Below, piece after piece: positions 11,441 through 22,785 of a stretch of DNA of 64,000 bases. How positions within the stretch are numbered: the first letter of the stretch is position 1; every line of letters begins with the position of its first letter. Made by a program: the position numbers and the translations under genes. The DNA is from Tubulanus polymorphus (taxonomy: Eukaryota; Nemertea; Palaeonemertea; Tubulaniformes; Tubulanidae), in NCBI RefSeq assembly GCF_964204645.1, contig NW_027437471.1, forward strand, positions 1-64,000, written 5' to 3'. The notes under the pieces are model-generated. The model was not told the origin of the DNA and did no database searches. It was given only the letters and a program-made list of their open reading frames with translations.

Positions 11441-11640
11441 GTGGTTAGGTGAGTTGAATGTTCTGATGTTTTAGTTAGACGGATGGGAATCTAATGAAGA
11501 TGAAAGAACATTAAATCACTGTTCAATCACAGGATGAAGTAATGCAGTGATCTGTACTCTGTATCTGTACACAATGTTACAATGTATCTGTAACTGTTCA
11601 ATCAGTATGAAATAAGTACAGCAGTTTAATCTATAGAAAT
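11441..11640 (-). repeat. Right arm of 200-bp inverted repeat (copy A)
   Basis: Reverse complement of 7495-7690 with only scattered differences. The match ends near AGAAATTC at the outer side. Confidence 0.8.
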
Positions 11641-11999
11641 TCTAACTCTTAAGATACACATGATCTGATTATCACGAAGGAACATGATTGATAACAGTTG
11701 TATTATTGACATCAGGAACCAGTTTCATATTGATTAGAAATAACATTTGAGTTGATCACAATTTAGAAAACCTGTAAACCCGCTTACAGAAATAACAATC
11801 CCAACCATGAACTGATTATAGTCAAATATTCATCAAAAGAAATTTGAAATGATTGAATAACTGCAACAGGTTTCTGAGATTTCATTTCAAAACATGGTTT
11901 ATAACAAACAATATAAAATTGGTCCCTTAAAATCAATTCAACACCCGATAAATAAAGATTAATGTTACTTATCTTGAATTTCCACATAGGCTTTAGTGA

Positions 12000-12225
12000 T
12001 TCCTGATGTCATGCTGAATCCAAGAGTGATTCCCGATGTCCTGTGCTAAATCAAAAAAAGTCTGGTAGTAAAACACTGATTCCTTGTTGTCCTGTGCTGA
12101 ATCAAAGAATGATTCCCGATGTCCGGCGCGAAACCAAAAGTCTGATTGTGAAACACTGATTCCTTGTTGTCCTGTGCTGAATCCAAGAGTGATTCTTGTT
12201 TTCCTGTGCTGAATCAAAATTCCCG
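12000..12225. repeat. About 95-bp imperfect minisatellite (copy A)
   Basis: Repeats built on GATTCCTTGTTGTCCTGTGC, TGAATCCAAGAGTGATTC and CCCGATGTCC. Roughly two and a half units here and in copy B at 25125-25345. Minus-strand frames through it are open but repetitive and not convincing as protein. Confidence 0.7.
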
Positions 12226-12488
12226 TTGAACATGTTGAAGTGATACCTATAATAGACAAATCTTAGATTGTTTTCTTTCCTTAGAAATAACTGCAGAAAT
12301 ATCAAATCTAAAATTCAAACTTACAAATTAGATTGTTCGCTCCAATCTGCAGTTCATTTATTCACGGGGTTTTTCTATCCACAGTTTAGGTTTTGCATCT
12401 AGAGTTGAACATGAAATATAAACAAAAAGGTAATGAAAAAATGAAGTTTAAATATTATCTGTTTCTGAAACCAATGATCATGAAACCA

Positions 12489-12930
<442 letters not shown>

Positions 12931-12973
12931 ATATCACAGACGAATGGAGGCAAGTAGGACATCAATCCTCCTG

Positions 12974-13305
12974 CGGCAGGGACTCGAACCTGATGGCATC
13001 CAGATTGCCACGGTACGAAACCCTGCCACACTAGACCGAGTGCGCAGCAGCTACACGTGCAGCTTAGTTGATGTCATTAATAGCCAATTAGAAATTCAGT
13101 TTTATTTTAGCCCGGGTTTTCCCATTTATAGTTCTTCCGTGAAATTTACCTCAGCGATTAACGAGCAATCTGATTGGTGCCGCAAGATTTCGCGCGGTAA
13201 AGCTGCGCATGTACCTGCGCACCCGGTCTAATGTGGCAGGGGTTCGTGCCGTGGCTGAGTGTAGCAAGCGATGTCATCAGGTTCAAATCCCTCCCATGGG
13301 AGGAT
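12974..13305. repeat. Inverted pair of tRNA-derived sequences (copy A)
   Basis: 12974-13045 read on the minus strand and 13222-13305 read on the plus strand are related. Each has CGGTCTARTGTGGCAGGG, an arm around CGTRCCGTGGC, then CATCAGGTTCRARTCCC, which resembles a B-box T-arm. About 180 bases separate them. The arrangement suggests a foldback made from two oppositely oriented SINE heads. Copy B repeats it at 25,678-26,010. Confidence 0.6.
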
Positions 13306-13319
13306 GTTGGTGTCCCACA

Positions 13320-14130
13320 TGTTTGACTGCGATTAATAGGCCTATAGGTTAAGCGACATATGAAGTAAACTTACACTGTTTGATGTAATCAGTCGATGGA
13401 ATCATTTTAGAACAAATTCATCACAAAACAGCGAGGTGAAGCCCATCGTGGTCCAGATATATCAGGATGGAATGACGTTATGCTCGACTGAGCGCCACCA
13501 TATGTGCACCGTTTGTTTGTAGGATGTGACTCTGAAATAATATGATTTCCCACAATATCTGAGATGGAATATTTTTCGCCATTTAAACCAATGTTACAAA
13601 CACTTACCAAATATTGAAATACTGATTTCAGGGGTCGGGAAGGAGGGTGGCAATGTTTAGGTGAGGTTTTTGCTTAATTTCGTGTTATATGGTAAAGCAC
13701 GCCATTTTGATATTGCGTCATAGTGTACCTCAGATTGGGATTCCCGCCGCTAGACTGGTCACCGCCACCTGTATTCGCAGGTAGAAATGGCAACCAGTCT
13801 ATGCAGTCTCGGCTTCTTTTCGATTAGATTAGGTTTTATATTCTACGCAATATTCAAAGAATTTATTCTAATGAAAACCACGCTCTTTACCAATCTAATC
13901 ATTCGTTTCGAGGTTTCCGTAATTACTACTTTAGTTCACAGAAATTCCGCTATCGTTATTCAATGGGGCAGCACTGAACGGTTGTAATTTGATGCAGTCT
14001 TGCTATTTTACTGCGGCATGTGAGGAATACAGATTTTTCTTAAGTCAAATTTCATTCATCACTCAACACTAGTTTGTTAGAAATTAATAACTCAACCAAC
14101 ATTAGAGCTTTATATAAGGAGAGTAAATGG
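13320..14130. other. No supported gene
   Basis: Moderately AT-rich. A 66-codon frame at 13787-13987 (+) is longer in copy B only because of indels at its start, which argues against coding. Nothing else recognised. Confidence 0.45.
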
Positions 14131-14315
14131 TATGATAGAATCTCCCTAATTCCGATCATTGGGACCAACAAAATTCATCCGTTTTACGGCAAATCCGGAT
14201 TAAAAGTCATTTTCGTGTATATTAATGATTAAATTGACTGTAAATATTATCCGGATTAGACCAAAAATCGGATTATGCCGATGCGGATTAAACGATTTAG
14301 TTTGACTGTATTAGC
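14130..14315. mobile_element. Tigger/pogo-like MITE remnant
   Basis: The right end reads CCGATGCGGATTAAACGATT then TAGTTTGACTGTA, i.e. an inverted terminus beginning CAGTCAAACTA next to TA, as in pogo/Tigger elements. Internal CCGGATTAGACC and TTACGGCAAATCCGGATTA segments fit. A matching left CAGTCAAAC terminus is not visible. Related pieces lie at 15131-15212 and 26850-27025. Confidence 0.45.
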
Positions 14316-14387
14316 CAATAGAATCAGTCTTCGCCCATCGAACTGGCCCCAGGGTACAAAAATTACCAAGAAACAAACACTGACGAG

Positions 14388-14505
14388 TGTTGGCCTGTTT
14401 AATAAACGCAGTAACCCTAGTGTGGGCCTGGTGAATAAACGCAGAAACCCTAGTGTTGGCCTGGTGAATAAACGCAGAAACCCTAGTGTTGGCCTGTTAC
14501 CACAC
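14388..14505. repeat. 33-bp minisatellite, short allele
   Basis: Four units of about 33 bp built on TGTTGGCCTGTTTAATAAAC and GCAGAAACCCTAG. Copy B carries about 28 units at 27085-28000, and a third short array lies at 15360-15440. The unit length is a multiple of three, which opens several frames on both strands without implying a protein. Confidence 0.9.
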
Positions 14506-14545
14506 TGACCAACCATATTCACAAACCACGGCAGCCATCAGAACT

Positions 14546-14614
14546 CAGTGGTCTAGTGGTTAGCGTGCTCGGCTGGCATGCTGGAGTTCGCAGGTTCGAG
14601 TCCTGCTAGGGTTA
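14546..14614 (+). repeat. tRNA-derived SINE head followed by telomere-like GGGTTA
   Basis: A-box-like TGGTCTAGTGGTTAG and B-box GGTTCGAGTCC are spaced as in a tRNA, with a T-stem GCAGG/CCTGC. The next bases are TAGGGTTAGGGTTACGG. The anticodon arm pairs poorly, so this is a SINE head rather than a tRNA gene. Related heads are at 15488, 28043 and 30012. Confidence 0.7.
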
Positions 14615-15487
14615 GGGTTACGGTCGATGTAGGGTCAGGGTTAGTGCCTCAGGTTGGGGCTAGTTTTTGGCCCAGCGAGGTATTTGTAGTACGAGATGAT
14701 CATCTGTTTGACTCGGGTTATTTTTTGGTCAATAGATTCTATACTAACTTATATATTTTGAACACATATATTTGCTTTATCTAGTGGAGGCCAATTTATT
14801 TAAAAGATACTTCGCTCAATACAGTAGTTTATTTCTAAATGAATAAAAGAGTTGGTGACATTATTCAATATATATAAAAACCACAATATCTACTTTACGG
14901 TTGGTATTTCCACTCTTTTCCATAGGTGTCGCTTTGGATAAATGTCTATATCTCTTGACCCAATGGACCGATTACGATTAAACTTGATACACAGGAACTT
15001 TTATCAAGTAGCACTCGGGGTGGGTGAAATCGCTCTAGGTTGAAGTTACACTGTCCTAAAATGGCTCCAAACAACGTGAAATTGGTAGTTAGGCCTACTA
15101 CGAGTACGGGTAGAACACAGGGTAGAACACAGTATTATCCGGATTAGACCAAAATTCGGATTAAGCCGATGCGGATTAAACGATTTAGTTTGACTGTATT
15201 AGCCAATAGAATCAGTCTTGGAATACAGAAAGACGTTCACGATTGAGTTATGTACAAATACCGATATGAGAAAAGCTTAGATTCACCTCCTAAGCCATCA
15301 CCCATGGAACTGGCCCCAGGGCACTAAAAAGGCAATTACCAAGAAACAACCAATGACGCGAGTGTTGGCCTGTTTGATAAACGCAGAAACCCTAGCGTTG
15401 GCCTGTTTGATAAACTCAGTAACCCTAGTGTTGGCCTTGTACCACACTGACTACAAGTATTCACAAACTAGGACAGCCACCAGAACT

Positions 15488-15553
15488 CAGCGGTCTAGTG
15501 GTTAGCGTGCTCGGCCGGCATGCTGGAGGTCGATGGTTCGAGTCCTGCTAGGG
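15488..15553 (+). repeat. tRNA-derived SINE head, second copy
   Basis: Same A and B boxes as 14546, with CGATGG instead of CGCAGG before the T-loop. That breaks part of the T-stem. It is followed by GCTAGGGTTAGG and, further on, CTAGGGTTAGGGTTAGTGCC. Confidence 0.7.
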
Positions 15554-16550
15554 TTAGGTTTACGGTCGATCTAGGGTTAGGGTTAGTGCCTCAGGTTGGG
15601 GCTAATTTTTGGCTCAGCGAGGTGTTTGTAGTACGATGATCATCTGTTTGACTCGGGTTATTTTTTGGTCAATAGATTCTATACTTACTTATATATTTTG
15701 AACACAAATATTTGCTTTATCCTTAGAGGCCACTTTATTTAAAAGATACTTCGCTCAATACAGTAGTTTATTTCTGAATGAATGAAAGAGTTGGTGACAT
15801 TATTCAATATATATAAAAACCACAATATCTACTTTACGGTTGGTATGCAACAATTTCCACTCTTTTCCATAGGTGTCGCTTTGGATAAATGTCTATATCT
15901 CTTGACCCAATGGACCGATTACGATTAAACTTGATACACAGGAACTTTTATCAAGTAGCACTCGGGGTGGGTGAAATCGCTCTAGGTTGAAGTTACACTG
16001 TCCTAAAATGGCTCCAAACAACGTGAAATTGGTAGTTAGGCCTACTACGAGTACGGGTAGAACACATTTTGAAATCGTATCGTTGTAGGTTATCGTAAAG
16101 AAGATGAATACGACGATTAACAGTACAAATATCGTTATAGACACGGTTTTAGTCGAGACATTGATGGCCGGGTTTAACTATTCCTGGATATGACCATGTT
16201 TCACAATTAAATTCATCTTCTGAATGAGGACGACCATCGAACACGTGTCTAATCGCGTCATAATGGGTACGGGGTGTCCCGCGTTCGAACCAAGTAATTA
16301 CTGATACTGGTTCAGAGTGGTCTTTGTACAGGGGTGTCCCGGGTTCGAACTGAGTAGTGGTCCAAGTTGTCCTGATGCTGAATGGAGGATGTACAGGGTT
16401 GTGTCCCGGGTTCGAGAACCAGTAATTACTGATACTGATTCAGAGTGGTCCTGATGCTGATTAGATGATGTACAGGGGTGTCCAGGGTTCGAACTCAGTA
16501 GTGGTCCAAGTTGTCCTGATGCTGAATGTAGGATGTACAAGGGTGTCCCG

Positions 16551-16718
16551 ACCGTACGGTGCTGCCGCTGTGCTCATCGTTAGCGGGATTTCCATACACT
16601 AACTGAAGTCAACTCTGGCAATCGTCGTGCTGTCCAGCTATACTCCGTAACCCTTGCTTGCATACGTTAGTGTATGAAAATCCCGCTACCGATGAGCATA
16701 GAGGCAGCACCGTACGGT
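16551..16718. mobile_element. Foldback MITE, copy in segment B
   Basis: Same family as 4229-4406, with ACCGTACGGT at both ends. The right arm is shortened in the centre: CCAGAGTTGACTAA is missing after TTGCTTGC. Confidence 0.8.
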
Positions 16719-16965
16719 GAAATGTTGATATCTTAAAAGTAATTACTGATAACTGATTGGTCCTGATGCTGAATGGAGGATGTACAGGGGTATCCCGGGT
16801 TCGAACCAGTAATTACTGATACTGGTTCAGAGTGGTCTTGATACTGAATAGAGGATGTACAGGTGTCCTGGGTTCGACCCCGCCACGAAAAATGATTAAA
16901 TAACGCACACACGACTTACAGCAACAATCATCTATATTTATTCCTCATTGTCATGTAACACACCC

Positions 16966-17173
16966 GGCCCAGTTCCACAGTTGTGAGTTAGAGTTAAAGT
17001 TAATTCACTTTCAATGAGTTACCCCAGGGCCCAGTTTCACAAAAAGGTTTAACTCTTAAATCGATTTAATTTCTTCATTAATTCAGTTTATCTTAAATCG
17101 ATTTAGGCCTTAATCCTTTTTGTGAAACTGGGCCCAGAGTTAAATCTTAACTCAACAACTGTGGAACTGGACC
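16966..17173. mobile_element. Nested MITEs: one palindromic element inside another
   Basis: The outer element has inverted ends GGCCCAGTTCCACAGTTGTG and the complementary CAACTGTGGAACTGGACC. Inside it, 17027-17135 is a second element with ends GGGCCCAGTTTCACAAAAAG and CTTTTTGTGAAACTGGGCCC plus an internal CTTAAATCGATTTA pair. Copy A lacks both at the matching site (about 4,670), giving an empty allele. Confidence 0.8.
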
Positions 17174-17533
17174 CTGCCCTTTTAAGAATAGTAGTTGGAC
17201 CATCGAATTGAAACCCTCGCATACCAGGGTAAGACAGAAAAAATGAATCCCTCGAGTAGAAACCAGGGGTCGCAGTTTCACAAAAAACGATGCATTAACT
17301 GAATTTGTGAAGAAATTTAATCTGGATCAAATCTCACAAAAACAGATGAACTTCATGAACTCAGTTTCTCTTTTTTGTTGATCTTTGATAACTAATCCGA
17401 ATATGTGAAACCGTACCCTCGGTAGGATTTGGTTTATGATGCGAGGGTTTCAATCAGATTTAGATGCCGCAGTTTCGCATACTGAATAGCGAGTGTCCAG
17501 TTTCACAGAGAAAGTATGAATCAATTTCAACTA

Positions 17534-17703
17534 GGGATTTACTTTTTTCTTCAAAATAAAATGTTTGAACACAATTGGTTTGTGAAACTCTATACCCTAG
17601 GCCCAGTTTCTTCAAAAATATTCATTCATTGAGGCGGTGAAGTCGAATTGAGTAAAGTTTTATGAGTAAATTATTTCTATGAAACTGAACCCGTGGGATT
17701 TAC
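17534..17703. mobile_element. 152-bp insertion flanked by a 9-bp target duplication
   Basis: GGGATTTAC occurs at 17534-17542 and again at 17695-17703, but only once in copy A (about 5028-5036). The inserted DNA starts TTTTTTCTTC and ends GAACCCGT, with no clear inverted ends. It holds GGCCCAGTTTCTTCAAAAA, a relative of the inner MITE at 17027. Its class is unknown. Confidence 0.7.
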
Positions 17704-18609
17704 GAGTGACGCACTGAGTGTGTGTGAAACTGCTGGCGTCTGTAATCACAACTAAAACAACACAGAAAATTCATCTTTATTTCAAATAAAACAGAACAAC
17801 AGTTCACACGAAATATTACGTATAGTCACATAATAAAGAAAACCTGTCGATATTTCAACTTTATGGTTTCATTGATTGAGTGACTTAAAACATGTCCATA
17901 TTACATCATTATACAATATGTGTATCATACAATTTTTTACAAAACCAGACCAATAAAACTGGGTCGTGGGGTACAAACAATTACAAACTAATGCAACCAG
18001 TTATCGCTGCTTTACAGCTACATTTAATCTTCAATTTCAATTTTCACTAAAACTTTAAAACCCACTATATAGAAACTTAATAGAAATAAAAGACACAACA
18101 TTTTGGAGTCTCTGTAGAGACCATTATCAAGTCTGAAGAATAACTAAAACAGGGAAAAACAAGTTCATTAGGAAAGTAAAGCGAGTGTTCAGTGCTAAGG
18201 TCGAGAGGTTTTGTTATTTTGTGCGTATAGGTAGTTCTAGTTATTTCTTCATTATACTTTTGTTATTTTGATTCCGATTCTTGATAAATGAATTTTGCCT
18301 TTTAAATTTGCATATAGCAGGGTTTAAATTATATATTCTATGCCCGAGTCAGGCTATTATTCTATTAGCAAAAATGACACCACAGCTTTGAGAGACGAAT
18401 CAGGGGATGACTCTATTGTTTTTATGGATATGTGATACACAGTCCATCAAACCATCATAAACAGAACAACAGTAGGCTGCCCGTGCCGGTCGGCACTTAT
18501 GAACAATATTCATTTGGCTCCAGGTAGATGGTTGGTCACTGTCCCTGTCAAATGGCAAATTGGTCCCGATCCCCACTTCGTCCTAGAATAGAGAAAACTT
18601 GCGTCAGCA

Positions 18610-18905
18610 AATATTACATAGAAAATGTTCGATTGAATTAACAGTCAAATGGGAATTGTTTTCATGACATAATTCGGTAACTAGAATTTATAATTACCTT
18701 ATAATTCTAGATAATTCAACACCATTATTCAATCTTTGATCACTTTTCAAACTGTTCTATTGGACAAATTTCATGCTGCAAAAAATCATTATACTATGAA
18801 AATACTAAGTAATGTATTTATAGCAGTCTGAAATTGGGGCTAAATTCTATTAGAAAATCAATCATTTTCAAACTTGTGTTTAGCAGAATTAAGAATCACA
18901 CATAA
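18610..18905. other. Sequence present only in copy B
   Basis: AT-rich stretch that replaces the A-specific MITE and its right flank. It carries no ORF or terminal repeats I can see. It could be ancestral sequence lost from A. Confidence 0.45.
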
Positions 18906-19967
18906 AAATCCTGTACAGAATAATTAAATGTTAGAATATTATGAAATTAGAGCACAGTGGAGTGATGAAATACTCACCATTTCTAAACTCATATCAGATA
19001 AGTTCAGTGCCATCTAGCAGGATTTCACTTCCAACAGTCATAATGTCATGAAGTTAAGAGAACTGATGATTTTCTGAGAAAATAAATTCTTAAAACGATA
19101 GCAGCAGCTTCAGCAACTAGAGCTTCTTTACTCTTTGAAGGTGAATATTTTTAATTTCTCCAGTTCCAATTAGTGTTGGGCGTATTGCATTCTGGAAAGA
19201 GAAAATTATGCCAGAAAATGGTTAATGAAATAGATAGAAACTGCAACTGTTCGATTGACAGAAAACCTACCGGGTTAATGAGTAGTTTATCACAATGTGT
19301 CGAGTATATGCAGATTTCTGAGAGGTTTGATGGTAGCTTTAGACTGCGTCCTCAAGTAAAACGTTGATACCTGCCAACATTGACTGATCAAAACATCATT
19401 TTCTGGACTTGATTTGAAGATCACCACAAATTACTGCAATAAATCGATATAAAACTCACCGCTTCTGATTTGATTGATTTGTGGAGCGCGATGTTAACTG
19501 CAAGTTCAGCTTTATTTTAGACCCTAGAATACATCAGTTGTATAATTTTGATGATTCGAACTTTGACCAGAATAGAAGTGATTGAAAATTCGCCTTCACT
19601 GATTAATGTAGCTTCTAATCAGGAAATGAGTTTATAAATGTACAGTCAAACAGAGACTAGAATCTGTAGAGATATTTACCGGTACCGTATTGGTTTTGAG
19701 GATCTAAAGCGATGTCCATCTTAAACAAATGTGAAATGAATTCCCAATGTTTACTGTTCACAGATTCTATCAAGGGTTCCAGTTATTTCAGCTCCTAAAT
19801 ACAAATTTTAGAAATTGTCAGTGAAGTTGTTATGAAATAAGAGCAGTTTCACACCAAATCAAACTAAGCCGTGATCTTTGAGTGATTGAATGCTGGAAAC
19901 ATAAACAGATAGAATAATTTATATAGAACAGTTCTCTAAAAATAATGAATTTCCAAACAGGTTTTAC

Positions 19968-20490
19968 CTGCTGCTGCTGCAGCTGCTGGTGGCGCTGTGG
20001 CTGCATGGTGCTGGTACTGCGGGTACTGCCAGTGCTGCAGTTGCAGCTGCTGGTGGCGCTGTTGCTGCATGGTGCTGGTACTGCGGGTACTGCCAGTGCT
20101 GCAGTTGCAGCTGCTGGTGGCGCTGTTGCTGCATGGTGCTGGTACTGCGGGTACTGCCAGTGCTGCTGCTGGTGGCGCTGTTGCTGCATGGTGCTGGTAC
20201 TGCAGGTACTGGTGCTGCTGCTGTTGCTGCTGCTGGTGGCGCTGTTGCTGCATGGTGCTGGTACTGCGGGTACTGCCAGTGCTGCTGCTGGTGGCGCTGT
20301 TGCTGCATGGTGCTGGTACTGCAGGTACTGGTGCTGCTGCTGTTGCAGCTGCTGGTGGCGCTGTTGCTGCATGGTGCTGGTACTGCGGGTACTGCCAGTG
20401 CTGCTGTTGCAGCTGCTGGTGGCGCTGTTGCTGCATGGTGCTGGTTTGCAGGTACTGCTAGTGCTGCTGTTGCTGCTGCTGCTGCGGTGT
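19968..20490. repeat. CTG-type VNTR, long allele (copy B)
   Basis: About eight units, a mix of the 64-bp type and shorter variants. Because 64 is not a multiple of three, each successive unit moves a given reading frame from Gln-rich to Ala/Pro-rich to Ser/Asn-rich. No stop occurs in any frame on the minus strand or in at least three overlapping frames on the plus strand. Confidence 0.9.
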
Positions 20491-20744
20491 GTATCTCATC
20501 CTGTAACTGAGAGTAAAACAGTAATTTTTAGTTCAAAAATAATTCAAAATATCAACAGAGACTGTGAAGAATTCTGTGGAGAAATTCATTAACAGTTTTA
20601 TACTTACCCTTAAATGAGCCTGTTTAAATAGTAAATTCTATTGCATTCATTTCATTCTGAAAAGAAAAAGAAACAATAATCAGTGACAATAGAGCAGAAT
20701 GTAACATCTCAAATTATCAATCAATCAGACAGAACAGTACAGGA

Positions 20745-20940
20745 TTTCTGTAGATTAAACTGCTGTACTTATTTCATACTGATTGAACAGTTACAGATAC
20801 ATGTAACATTGTGTACAGATACAGAGTACAGATCACTGCATTACTTCATCCTGTGATTGAACAGTGATTTAATGTTCTCTCATCTTCATTAGATTCCCAT
20901 CCATCTAACTAAAACATCAGAACAGTTTAACTCATCTAAC
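20745..20940 (+). repeat. Left arm of 200-bp inverted repeat (copy B)
   Basis: Pairs with 24575-24770, as 7495-7690 pairs with 11441-11640. The preserved pair shows the inversion arrangement predates the large duplication. Confidence 0.8.
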
Positions 20941-21075
20941 CTCCCGACCCGACCCTCCCAGACCCCTTCCCTCCCGGACCCCTTCCCTCCCGCCCTCCTG
21001 GACCCCTCCCTCAATGCCCTCCCTCAATGCCCTCCCACCTGGCCCTCCCTCAATGCCCTCCCTCAATGCCTCCTC
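20940..21075. repeat. Polypyrimidine tract (copy B), contracted
   Basis: Same unit types as 7685-7985 but with less than half the length. Confidence 0.8.
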
Positions 21076-21916
21076 AACTCTCTTGTCTCCTCTTCACACA
21101 CCACTCATCTGTACAATAACTACAAAACGATTTGCCATTTTTCACAATCATATCAATTTCATTTATAAATCAAAATCCTTAATCAATTGCACCATTGATG
21201 GGACTCACAGATACTTTCTCTACACATTTTGGAGGCATTCAGATGACCTCAAATGATCATATGCCTGGGTTGGTCTTGAAAAATCACATGGCTTCATTTT
21301 TACAGATGATTTCTTTATCAATTTCATCACATTATTCCTATTATTTCTACTCCCTCAAATAAGTATTCACAATATATCTCAGTTTCACGACAAGTTGCAG
21401 CAGTCGTCTGTAAACAGATTTCATTTCATCAAATGATGCGAGTTTGAGTTGTAGAGGTTTCATCTACAAAACATCAAACCAAACCTGAGGAACTTAATGT
21501 TGTAAGGGAGGGGGAGGTAAAGGAAATAAACCCGAACCAAACCTCCACACTCACAAAATGTTGTGAGAAAGGCAAACACAAACCAAGGACAAGAATGATG
21601 GCTGAGATCAAAACAATTAATGCTATTTATGTTGCTTCACCAATTCAACATGACGTCACTAAATGGAACCATTGTGGACTATTTCAATACTCTCTACCAG
21701 AGGTTTCATATAAGCAAGTAGTTTATGGAATCCTATTCATAAAAGTTATTAATCAATGTTTTTAAACTGCTGATGCAAAATATATACGTCATAAATAATC
21801 TGTTTGATTGTCTTTTCAAGTTAACACTTAAACCCAGTGGAACAAATCAAACTCCAGCCATTTTTCCTTCATTTGCCATTTTTCGTTTTTACTCTTTTCT
21901 CTGATTTTTAGCACTT

Positions 21917-22092
21917 GAGTCGAGGTAGGAATAGACCCCTGCGCGCTCGCTAAGCGTGCAGGACACTAAACCTTCGAATTGCTCTCGACCCTTCTCTTTA
22001 TATTTCATCTTTTTTGAGTCGAGGTAGGAATAGACCCCTGCCCGCCCTCTAAGCGTGCAGGACACTAAACCTTCGAATTGCTCTCGGACCCC
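21917..22092 (-). repeat. Tandem pair of tRNA-derived sequences (copy B)
   Basis: Counterpart of 8846-9020, at 21917-21991 and 22016-22092, differing by one or two bases. Confidence 0.55.
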
Positions 22093-22404
22093 ACTCTTTA
22101 TATCAGCATTTCATGCTGTTTTATTTTATTCACGCATTCGCTTTACATTTTTTCATATGGCTTTTCCTTATTTGTCGTCTCACTAAAATTCTCATCAGTT
22201 CCGACTGGGATCAAGTTTAATCTTTTAGAGACAAACAGCAAAAGGTTGTGTTAGTTGCACCAGCAGCAGCAGCAGCTGCAGCAGCACCAGCAGCAACACT
22301 GATACAGATGAATCTTTCATTAACTACGTCATTTGTTCCATTCTCAAATATTGAGTCATGAAGGCAACAGAATAACTTTAAAAAACGTTAAATCTTTCAT
22401 TTAT

Positions 22405-22785
22405 GGCCTTGGTTTAGTGACCTAAGCGTCAAAGTTTGGTTCATAGCCCAGGTTGAGTGACCAAAGAGTCAAAGTTTGGTTCATGGCCCAGGTCTGGTGA
22501 CCAAAGAGTCAAAGTTTGGTTCATAGCCCAGGTTTGGTGACCAAAGGGTCAAAGTTTGGTTCATGGCTCAGGTTTAGTGACCAAAGAGTCAAAGTTTGGT
22601 TCAAAGCCCTGTTTTGGTGACCAAAGAGTCAAAGTTTGGTTCATAGCCCAGGTTTGGTGACCAAAGAGTCAAAGTTTGGTTCATGGCCCAGGTCTGGTGA
22701 CCAAAGAGTCAAAGTTTGGTTCATAGCCCAGGTTTAGTGACCAAAGAGTCTAAGTTTGGTCTATGGTTCTGATTTGGTGACCACG
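22405..22785. repeat. 40-bp minisatellite (copy B)
   Basis: Same unit as 9345-9725 with one variant unit (CAAAGGGTC) absent from A, and loss of another near the right end. Confidence 0.9.

Larger units (their letters stand above)
14245..16066. repeat. Local tandem duplication, two units of about 0.9 kb
   Basis: 14245-15130 and 15131-16066 share the same order: pogo-like end, 33-bp repeat, tRNA-like SINE head and a long AT-rich body ending GAGTACGGGTAGAACACA. Unit 2 has about 85 extra bases near 15,220-15,305. The junction TAGAACACAGGGTAGAACACAG is itself a short duplication. Confidence 0.85.
17766..20663 (-). other. Candidate spliced transcription unit (copy B), unidentified
   Basis: Counterpart of 5105-7398. 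The same splice-bounded blocks recur, including the expanded repeat block 19968-20500. Copy B also has an extra block at 19460-19523 (TTCTAG acceptor, GTGAGT donor) that is deleted in copy A. Its terminal block after TTCTATTCTAG near 18588 has a longer open frame than in A. The repeat block is 177 nt in A and 533 nt in B, which differ in phase, so a shared protein reading through it is unlikely. Function unknown. Confidence 0.3.
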
